A stretch of DNA of 11,877 bases from Planctomycetota bacterium (GTDB taxonomy: Bacteria; Planctomycetota; Planctomycetia; Pirellulales; Pirellulaceae): the NCBI GenBank assembly GCA_024274855.1, contig JAJSAJ010000780.1, positions 1 to 11,877 of the forward strand, given 5' to 3'. Each line of letters opens with the position of its first letter. The stretch's first letter is position 1. The notes under the pieces were generated by a model. It did not search any database. It was not told where the DNA came from and worked only from the letters and a program-made list of their open reading frames with translations. Shown here piece after piece: positions 7,142 through 11,877 of this stretch. Both the position numbers and the translations under genes were made by a program.

Positions 7142-7245
7142 CATTTGTCAGTTGTCAGTTGTCATTTGTCAGTGGAAAGAGTATGACCCCGCTGCGCTGC
7201 CTCTCTCGATGATAAATGAGTAATGTCAAATGACTAATGATAAAT
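7142..7245. repeat. inverted pair of 7-bp tandem repeat arrays
   Basis: The left arm has four exact-phase heptads of TTGTCAG type (7145-7172, one ending in T). The right arm has heptads of AATGACT type (AATGAGT, AATGTCA, AATGACT, AATGATA, 7215-7242), preceded by a related unit at 7208-7214. The right arm is roughly the reverse complement of the left: 23 of 31 positions match when 7143-7173 is aligned with the complement of 7215-7245. Inside them GAAAGAG (7175-7181) faces CTCTCTC (7201-7207). The whole can fold as one imperfect hairpin of about 100 nt. Heptad arrays of this kind are known as STRR repeats in filamentous cyanobacteria; the link to that class is my inference. Confidence 0.8.
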
Positions 7246-7286
7246 CGGGCGTGTGAGAAATCGGGGAAAACTCCGGTGGTAATGCG

Positions 7287-7367
7287 ATGGCAGACGAAAA
7301 TCCCGTGAACGACTACAAAAAGGGAGCCCCTCCCTCGGCGCTGATGAATCCCGGTCCGAACTGGTAA
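7287..7367 (+). CDS. possible 26-residue peptide, unrecognised
   Basis: An ATG at 7287 opens 26 codons ending TAA at 7365-7367. GGTGGT (7275-7280) could act as a ribosome site 6 nt upstream, and a strong hairpin (7411-7434) follows 43 nt after the stop. The peptide is acidic at the start and Pro/Gly-rich at the end (GAPPSALMNPGPNW). I know no family for it. Start, stop and hairpin spacing suit a tiny gene, but an ORF of this length arises easily by chance. Confidence 0.2.
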   Translation: MADENPVNDYKKGAPPSALMNPGPNW

Positions 7368-7410
7368 TCATGCACGTTACACCCGAAATGCCGACAAATT
7401 GGGCGGCAGG

Positions 7411-7434
7411 CATTCGGCCAACGGTGGCCGATTG
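7411..7434 (+). terminator. strong hairpin, possible terminator
   Basis: TCGGCCA (7414-7420) and TGGCCGA (7425-7431) form a perfect 7-bp stem around ACGG, with two more pairs beyond a T-T mismatch (7411-7412 with 7433-7434). ATTGTAATG follows on the plus strand, a poor T-run. It could end a small plus-strand transcript or back up the rpoD terminator on the minus strand. Confidence 0.35.
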
Positions 7435-7469
7435 TAATGACACGGCTCGACGGACGGAGGCCGTAAATA

Positions 7470-7505
7470 GAGCATCCCGGAGGAGTGTAAACCGCCGGGA
7501 TGCTC
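7470..7505 (-). terminator. hairpin terminator of rpoD
   Basis: GAGCATCCCGG (7470-7480) and CCGGGATGCTC (7495-7505) are perfect 11-bp complements around a 14-nt loop, beginning 24 nt past the rpoD stop. On the minus strand TATTTACGG follows, so the T-run is weak, but stem and position fit an intrinsic terminator or a 3'-end-protecting hairpin. Confidence 0.65.
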
Positions 7506-7529
7506 GTGGCTCGGGAAGATAGGTTTTCG

Positions 7530-9095
7530 CTAGTCGAGAAAGCCGACCAACTCCTGGCTTCGACTCGGCTGTTGCAGCTTGCGCACGGCTTTGGCTTCAA
7601 TCTGGCGAATTCGCTCGCGGGTCACCTTGAATATGTGCCCCACTTCTTCGAGCGTATAGCTGTAGCCATCACCCAACCCATATCGCAGCTTGATGATCTC
7701 CCGCTCGCGATAGCTGAGCGTCTTGAGCACCTTGTTGATGCGACCGCGAAGCATCTCCTGCGAGGCACCGGTCGCGGGACTCTCGGCAGCACCGTCGGGC
7801 AACAGGTCGCCGAAATGGCTGTCTTCACTGTTCCCGACGGGACGGTCAAGACTAATCGGATATCGGCTCATGGCAAGCACTCGGCGTGCTTCGTCAATAG
7901 ACGTTTCCGCCTTGCGCGCAGTCTCTTCCAGGGTCGGCTCCCGACCAAGCTCCTGAAGCAATTGTCGAGAAACATTGCGAACCCGGGACATGGTTTCGAC
8001 CATGTGAACGGGAATTCGAATTGTGCGACTCTGGTCGGCCACGGCACGAGTAATCGCCTGGCGGATCCACCAGGTTGCATACGTACAGAACTTGAAGCCG
8101 CGACGATACTCAAACTTGTCGACAGCACGCATCAACCCGGCATTTCCCTCCTGAATCAAGTCCAGAAAACTCAGGCCCCGGTTTCGATACTTCTTGGCAA
8201 TGGATACAACCAGCCTAAGATTGCCTTCCGATAACTCCTGCTTGGCATGTTGATACTCGGTATAGACCTTTTTCAAATAGGAGACGCGGTTCCGAAGACT
8301 CGTCGGCGTCTCCTGTGCCGCCGTTAAGATGCTTCGGTATTCGGACAGGTGTGGCTCGCGCTGTGCGATCGGTACCCGGTTCCGCTTCATCTCATCAAGC
8401 TTTAGCTGCATCACGTCGACTCGCCGACTGAACTCAGTGAGTGTCCGAATCATCGGCTCAATACGTTGAGTTCGTAAACCTAACTCTTCAATCAGGCGAA
8501 CAGCGCGGCGCCGCCGGCGCCCAAGACGCTTCCACGCTTGCCGCCGTTGGGATTTGGATCGGGCCTTGCTCAACGCAATGCGGTAATCACGGCGGTTGCG
8601 ACGCAATAATACGTCAAGCGTTTGAAGATTGTGAGGAAGCCGTCCCAGAATTTGATCTTTCTCAAGGTGGTCGGTTACAGAGACCTGCACAGTGCGGTCG
8701 AAGGGGAGCTCCCCTTGATGGACACGCTTGAGGATCTTGTAGGCCGCTTGAATGACATAGTCGCACTCAAGCAAGCGTGTTCGGAAACGGCGACGAGTTA
8801 CCTCGATTCGCCTCGCTAAACGAATCTCTTCATGCCGAGTAAGAAGTGGTATTTCTCCCATCTGCGTCAGGTACATGCGGACCGGATCATCCGACCACGA
8901 TTCGCTGGCAGCTGACGGTAGGAGTCCTTCATCCTCTACCTTGAGTTCGGCTTCGGCCTCCTGCTCGTTCGGCTCAACCAGAAGCCCATCATCGTCCGCT
9001 GGCTCCGCGCTGACCGACAGCTTTTCAAAACTCTCCTCTTCGTCCGGAGTTCGTGCTGTATCATCCTCGAATTCATCCAAGAGGGTATCGTACAA
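7530..9095 (-). CDS. rpoD: RNA polymerase sigma factor, primary (RpoD/SigA) type
   Basis: This 521-residue sigma70 factor directs RNA polymerase to housekeeping promoters. Residues 1-70 are acidic and low-complexity, in place of a clear region 1.1. Region 1.2 (DPVRMYLTQMGEIPLLT, 70-86) is canonical. A less conserved, strongly basic insert (about 110-280, including RRRRR at 193-197) follows. Region 2 (292-368) has NLRLVVSIAKKY, DLIQEGNAGLMRAVDKFEY and the -10 reader TYATWWIRQAITRAVADQSR, with Cys337 where Ser is usual. Region 3 runs from about 369. Region 4 (452-515) ends with the -35 helix-turn-helix TLEEVGHIFKVTRERIRQIE. The start is a TTG at 9095 with AGGAGT 6 nt upstream; the next in-frame Met is residue 74, inside region 1.2. 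dnaG, often next to rpoD, is absent. A second paralogue elsewhere in the genome cannot be excluded. Confidence 0.95.
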   Translation of the reverse strand: MYDTLLDEFEDDTARTPDEEESFEKLSVSAEPADDDGLLVEPNEQEAEAELKVEDEGLLPSAASESWSDDPVRMYLTQMGEIPLLTRHEEIRLARRIEVTRRRFRTRLLECDYVIQAAYKILKRVHQGELPFDRTVQVSVTDHLEKDQILGRLPHNLQTLDVLLRRNRRDYRIALSKARSKSQRRQAWKRLGRRRRRAVRLIEELGLRTQRIEPMIRTLTEFSRRVDVMQLKLDEMKRNRVPIAQREPHLSEYRSILTAAQETPTSLRNRVSYLKKVYTEYQHAKQELSEGNLRLVVSIAKKYRNRGLSFLDLIQEGNAGLMRAVDKFEYRRGFKFCTYATWWIRQAITRAVADQSRTIRIPVHMVETMSRVRNVSRQLLQELGREPTLEETARKAETSIDEARRVLAMSRYPISLDRPVGNSEDSHFGDLLPDGAAESPATGASQEMLRGRINKVLKTLSYREREIIKLRYGLGDGYSYTLEEVGHIFKVTRERIRQIEAKAVRKLQQPSRSQELVGFLD

Positions 9096-9101
9096 CTCAG
9101 T

Positions 9102-9107
9102 ACTCCT
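9102..9107 (-). promoter_or_regulatory. ribosome binding site deciding the TTG start of rpoD
   Basis: AGGAGT on the minus strand, 6 nt before TTG (9095). No in-frame ATG exists before residue 74, and starting there would remove the acidic tail and cut into region 1.2. Confidence 0.7.
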
Positions 9108-9301
9108 ACACTAAGTCCAATAAGCTGAGACATTCACCGGAACTAATCAGGCGATGGCAAACAACGTCGCCACGACACCTGCGGAAGCCGAAGTCGGATC
9201 TCGACACGTGGCTGGCCGCCAGCGTTTCTGCCAACGTGCGATCCGAAAACATGGCCATTGAAGGAAGCCATTTCATGACAATGGCACTAGGGGGTCACGC
9301 A

Positions 9302-9310
9302 ATTCTACCA
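9302..9310 (-). promoter_or_regulatory. possible extended -10 promoter of rpoD
   Basis: The minus strand reads TGGTAGAAT: TGn followed by TAGAAT (5 of 6 to TATAAT). No -35 is visible at the right spacing. It would give rpoD a leader of about 200 nt. Confidence 0.3.
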
Positions 9311-9497
9311 CTCACAATAAAGCAGGCTTGCTCAAGCAATCATTTGGTAAAAAATTACACCTGGGGTCACATGAGGATCGCCAAAATGCTTACCTAAATA
9401 CCCTCTCCTTCCAAGTCGGAGAGTACCATGCCAGCCGGGCAAAAGCAAGGTTCTGCATGCTTCTTATTCGGCCTTCGGCGTGGCCTGTCAGGGTGCC

Positions 9498-9636
9498 GTT
9501 GGAAAAGTACGTCACGGACGCTCCGATACGAGTCTGTTCCGGAAACTGGTTTTCCCTAACACCTTAGAGACGGATCTCCCCCTTCGCTTACCACCTGTCC
9601 CCCACCAAATCGTGGCAGCGGGCCCAGGTAGCGAGG
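9498..9636 (+). other. tandem nested hairpins, possible structured RNA
   Basis: Three hairpins lie in tandem. (a) GTTGGAAAA (9498-9506) pairs with TTTTCC (9550-9555) and AAC (9558-9560), enclosing ACGGAC/GTCTGT (9514-9519 with 9532-9537). (b) GAGA/TCTC (9567-9570 with 9575-9578). (c) A nested stem: CTTCGCT (9582-9588) with AGCGAGG (9630-9636), ACCTG (9593-9597) with CAGGT (9625-9629), CCC (9599-9601) with GGG (9620-9622) and CCAC (9602-9605) with GTGG (9612-9615). The few G-U pairs favour the plus strand. No promoter or known RNA family is recognised, and the SDR gene begins 305 nt later. Confidence 0.3.
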
Positions 9637-9941
9637 CGATGGCCCATTGTATGAAACACTACAGGGCGAATATGCAATGAGCAAGACTATGAATTTTAGT
9701 CAACCGACCCAAAACGTCCAGGGCTATTCGGAAATCCACCGCAGTCCGCTCGTGCACGCCACGACTGGCCGGCTGGCCAGAAGACCCGTTTCGGCAGCCG
9801 GCATGCGTTGCCGCGGTCCGCCGTACGTGCTTTCGCAATCGTGTCGGTTGTCGCAACCCGTGGCAACAGGTAGATTACGGGCTGACGTGGTTTTCGGAGT
9901 TCCTGAATCGATCCGTTCTCAAGAAACGATGGCGAAACACC

Positions 9942-10739
9942 ATGGCGTCAGTGGACTTGAAAGGCAGTGTAGCTCTTGTAACCGGGGGTAGTCTGGGTAT
10001 AGGGCGAGCCACGTGCGTCGCTTTGGCACGCGCGGGCGCTGATGTTGCGGTCAATTATCGGACTCACGAAGATGAAGCCGAACAGGTTGTTCAGGCAATT
10101 CGTGACGCCGGCTCGCAGGCAATCAAAGTTCAGGCGGATGTGGCTGACCAGCATGCCGTCGAGGCAATGGTCGATCAGGTTGTGACACATTTTGGCAAAC
10201 TGGACATTGCCGTGGGCAATGCTGCGTACAGCGAGCGCGAACCTTTTTTCGATGCGAATATGGACAGATTTCATCGGACCATGGACGTTACGATGTGGGG
10301 CGCTTTTCATTTGATGCGCGCTGCGGCTCAACAGATGATTCGAGCGTCTAACTCCGGCAGCATTACGCTGGTTAGTTCAGTCCACGCTTTCATCCCCGTT
10401 CCGAATGCCATGGCCTATAACATGGCCAAAGCGGCTATCGAGCAAATGGCCAAAACGGCCGCTCTGGAACTGGCCCCCCATTCGATTCGAGTTAACCTCA
10501 TCCAGCCGGGATGGATCGATACGCCTGGCGAGCGGAAGTTTGCCGACGAAGAAGTTCTCAAGCGAGGTAGCCGCAAAATTCCGTTCGGGCGTCTCGGAAC
10601 TGCCGAGGAAGTGGCTCGGTCGATCCTGTTTCTTAGCGATCCTCGAAACGAGTACATGACTGCCGCCACCCTGTTGATCGATGGTGGCATTAGTTTACCC
10701 TGGTGGGCAGGCAGTGCCGAAGGGCCGGCGATCGACTGA
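9942..10739 (+). CDS. short-chain dehydrogenase/reductase (SDR), classical type
   Basis: This 265-residue cytosolic oxidoreductase is of normal length for classical SDRs. It has the Rossmann fold with TGGSLGIG (14-21) for the cofactor, Asp66 in the adenine-contact segment (QADVAD), a GNAAY segment (92-96) in place of NNAG, catalytic Ser146, and YNMAK (159-163) with Tyr159 and Lys163. PGWIDTPGE (189-197) follows. The helix-4 Asn that completes the usual Asn-Ser-Tyr-Lys tetrad appears to be Thr117 (DVTMWGAF). The sequence is closest in style to glucose 1-dehydrogenase and 3-oxoacyl reductase-like SDRs. Asn38 and Arg40 (NYR, end of beta-2) and the absence of an acidic residue there suggest NADP(H). 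The substrate is unknown. The ATG at 9942 has no good ribosome site, and no other gene forms an operon with it. Confidence 0.92.
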   Translation: MASVDLKGSVALVTGGSLGIGRATCVALARAGADVAVNYRTHEDEAEQVVQAIRDAGSQAIKVQADVADQHAVEAMVDQVVTHFGKLDIAVGNAAYSEREPFFDANMDRFHRTMDVTMWGAFHLMRAAAQQMIRASNSGSITLVSSVHAFIPVPNAMAYNMAKAAIEQMAKTAALELAPHSIRVNLIQPGWIDTPGERKFADEEVLKRGSRKIPFGRLGTAEEVARSILFLSDPRNEYMTAATLLIDGGISLPWWAGSAEGPAID

Positions 10740-11058
10740 CTGTTCCCAGGGCGGCAGGGCCGCAACTCAATCCAAGCTACCGCTCGGGGCCCCGCAGGCC
10801 TCAGTGAACGGGCCAATTCCCGATCCCGCCGAACTTTCACCGTTCAGGTTGCGTAATGGACTCTTGCGGGACTCCTGCTGGGGGGGGCCCTTTTGTCCCG
10901 AATGTGACTTGCCTGACCGTTTACGGCAACTGCAAATTGACCGGCATTTCTGACGCGGACAGCCTGGCTTGCCACGGTTGGGCGGTGGAATTGGGAATGA
11001 AGCGGTCGCTTCGGGCTGTCGCTATGTGGCACGGCAAACTACCTCAGGGTGTTCGATC
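10740..11058. other. hairpin-rich gap after the SDR gene
   Basis: The gap contains a small GC hairpin (GCGGC 10751-10755 with GCCGC 10759-10763) 12 nt after the SDR stop, a 10-bp palindrome CGGGGCCCCG (10785-10794), a run of eight G (10880-10887) and a perfect 6-bp stem CGGGAC/GTCCCG (10867-10872 with 10895-10900) around it. No clear promoter for the downstream gene is visible. A doubtful ORF (10856-11062) occupies the right half. Confidence 0.5.
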
Positions 11059-11062
11059 ATGA
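10856..11062 (+). CDS. doubtful 68-residue ORF overlapping the next start
   Basis: The ATG at 10856 opens 68 codons whose TGA (11060-11062) overlaps the ATG at 11059 as ATGA, the geometry of translational coupling. Codon choice is not obviously abnormal, and the product has four cysteines. It lacks a good ribosome site, contains the G8 run and the hairpin 10867-10900 in its first codons, and resembles no family I know. It may be a coincidence of an open frame. Confidence 0.18.
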   Translation: MDSCGTPAGGGPFVPNVTCLTVYGNCKLTGISDADSLACHGWAVELGMKRSLRAVAMWHGKLPQGVRS

Positions 11063-11613
11063 CGACCAAGTACTTGCTCCCCTGCTCCTGTGGCAAATCG
11101 GTGGCCGTTGCCGCGAGCCAAGCTGGTGAGAAGCTCCAATGCACGTGCGGCCTGCAGTTGGAAGTGCCCTCAATGAGCGCCATTCGACAGCTGCAGACGG
11201 TTGCCGACGCACCGACCAAGCGAGATCAAAGCCATTGGTCGCTTCTTCGAGGTATGCTGTTTGCCGTGGGGCTTGTCTGTTTGTGTTGCGGGATCGGCGC
11301 CGGCATCTACTACCAATGGGGACGAATGCAGTTAGACACGTCCGAGAAGCCATGGGATGACATGGCAAACGATCTATCCCAAATTGACAACCTCAGCCCC
11401 TTGGAGGTGTGGGAAATCTTGGAGACGACTCAGAAAGACGGCATTGGCCCCCAAAGACCACCCGATTTTGTCGTGTCACGACGTGTCTCGAACATCTTGC
11501 TGCAATTGATCTGGGGCGGGATCGTCCTTGCCTCCATTGGATTGGTGATGATCTTCACCGCATTGCTGCTGCCTGGCCGACGAGACGGGCGGCCCCGTCG
11601 CCGCACTGCCTGA
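11059..11613 (+). CDS. zinc-ribbon protein with two transmembrane helices, function unknown
   Basis: This is a 184-residue protein. The start at 11059 is chosen because the ribbon begins right after it; a longer frame from 10969 adds 30 residues without character. CAGGGTG (11044-11050) is a weak ribosome site. The N-terminus has two CxC pairs, Cys9/Cys11 and Cys28/Cys30, spaced like a zinc ribbon, followed by LEVPSMSAIRQL (34-45). Hydrophobic helices lie at about 63-86 and 145-171, and the tail is very basic (RRDGRPRRRTA). The loop between the helices is acidic. The positive-inside rule puts both termini, with the ribbon, in the cytoplasm. I associate this ribbon-plus-membrane layout with planctomycetes but know no assigned function. 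It is convergent with the next gene, 18 nt between stops. Confidence 0.8.
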   Translation: MTTKYLLPCSCGKSVAVAASQAGEKLQCTCGLQLEVPSMSAIRQLQTVADAPTKRDQSHWSLLRGMLFAVGLVCLCCGIGAGIYYQWGRMQLDTSEKPWDDMANDLSQIDNLSPLEVWEILETTQKDGIGPQRPPDFVVSRRVSNILLQLIWGGIVLASIGLVMIFTALLLPGRRDGRPRRRTA

Positions 11614-11631
11614 CTAGCCTGGATATTTCGA

Positions 11632-11877
11632 TTAGCCAAGCCACTCGTCCCGCTGCACGCTAACTAGCTCGTTCCACTGAGAATCAAGCCAAGTTGATCC
11701 GGCGATGCGACGTACGTTCAGGGTTTGCTTGTCCACGACAAGAAGCAGGCGTTTCCACAGAGACGCGCCGATCAAGATGTAGATCGTTTCTGTTTCAGCG
11801 AAACGCCATTTTCGAATTCGGTCCAATTTGGGGAAGGTCTCCAGAACTCGAGACAGCGGAGGTGCATCTTTTGATAC
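11632..11877 (-). CDS. partial CDS, C-terminal part of an unrecognised protein
   Basis: On the minus strand a frame is open from the right edge of the window to TAA at 11632-11634, giving at least 81 residues; the true start lies beyond the edge. A TTG at 11826 has no ribosome site and is unlikely to be the start. The visible part is mixed charged and hydrophobic, rich in Trp (WRF, LWKRLLLVVD, TWLDSQWNEL), with no signal or membrane helix that I can define. It looks like a small soluble domain. I do not recognise the family. Its position, tail to tail 18 nt from the zinc-ribbon gene, is typical of real convergent genes. Confidence 0.55.
   Translation of the reverse strand, partial: VSKDAPPLSRVLETFPKLDRIRKWRFAETETIYILIGASLWKRLLLVVDKQTLNVRRIAGSTWLDSQWNELVSVQRDEWLG

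Larger units (their letters stand above)
6808..7529. other. 722-nt gap between glnE and rpoD without a convincing gene
   Basis: No ORF here looks like a known protein. From left to right the region holds the weak upstream region of glnE, a short inverted repeat (CGAGC 6879-6883 with GCTCG 6888-6892), and a TTGACT (6927-6932) and TATAAG (6954-6959) pair whose 21-nt spacing is too wide for a normal promoter. A 50-codon ORF follows (7034-7186), then the inverted heptad arrays (7142-7245), a 26-codon ORF (7287-7367), a strong hairpin (7411-7434) and the rpoD terminator (7470-7505). The mixture of repeats and fragments looks like a decayed or insertion-prone site. Confidence 0.6.
9096..9941. other. 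846-nt gap between rpoD and the SDR gene, no convincing gene
   Basis: Several open frames cross this region, but none has a ribosome site, composition or motif that looks like a protein. It contains a possible rpoD promoter (9302-9310), a 6-bp hairpin (CTCTCC 9403-9408 with GGAGAG 9418-9423), a run of nested hairpins (9498-9636), a hairpin CTGGCC/GGCCAG (9765-9780) and a small one at 9846-9858. GGGGTCAC occurs twice (9293-9300 and 9363-9370). Most planctomycete rpoD genes I know of have dnaG nearby; no trace of it is visible here. Confidence 0.6.

Noticed and set aside
7500..8234. 244-codon plus-strand ORF opposite rpoD
   Set aside because: Antisense shadow of sigma regions 2 to 4, which are strongly conserved on the minus strand.
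9647..9991. 114-codon plus-strand ORF upstream of the SDR gene
   Set aside because: It overlaps the SDR start by 50 nt in another frame, has no good ribosome site and its composition looks like random translation.
1..11877. CRISPR array, rRNA, transposase or integrase
   Set aside because: No regularly spaced repeats of 25-40 nt, no rRNA-like sequence and no mobile-element protein motif was seen on either strand; the only tandem repeats are the 7-bp arrays and the GCATGC tract.

Overview
The window looks like a stretch of a planctomycete chromosome, probably Pirellulales. This rests on overall style: a short zinc-ribbon plus two-helix membrane protein of a type I associate with that group, a Tat-exported tandem metallo-beta-lactamase-fold protein, a primary-type sigma factor and large non-coding gaps. 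No rRNA or other phylogenetic marker is present, so the assignment is an inference.

Layout. (1) 1-409: a region that folds into a long rod with an upper arm that can refold into two hairpins with complementary loops (113-354). A plausible sigma70 promoter sits just upstream. In size and outline it resembles 6S RNA; it is the most interesting element here. (2) 410-733 (+): an ArsR-family metal-type repressor with a CVC motif. Its stop faces the stop of (3) 740-2824 (-), an exported two-domain metallo-beta-lactamase-fold protein. (4) 2825-3186: a divergent promoter region. (5) 3187-3525 (+) glnB (P-II) converges on 3670-6807 (-) glnE, the bifunctional glutamine synthetase adenylyltransferase; together they are two parts of one nitrogen-control circuit. 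The P-II protein keeps Tyr51 but has lost several nucleotide-contact residues. (6) 6808-7529: a gap of about 720 nt with two inverted arrays of 7-bp repeats, possible tiny ORFs and two strong hairpins. (7) 7530-9095 (-) rpoD/sigA with a TTG start and a 3' hairpin terminator. (8) 9096-9941: a gap of about 850 nt with nested hairpins and no convincing gene. (9) 9942-10739 (+): an SDR oxidoreductase. (10) 10740-11058: a hairpin-rich gap with a doubtful small ORF that ends ATGA on the next gene. (11) 11059-11613 (+): the zinc-ribbon membrane protein, convergent with (12) a partial unknown gene running off the right end on the minus strand.

Functional links. glnB and glnE form the clear unit (sensing and covalent control of glutamine synthetase). 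If the rod RNA is 6S, its target would be RNA polymerase holding the housekeeping sigma factor, which is also encoded in this window. The remaining genes show no obvious shared pathway.
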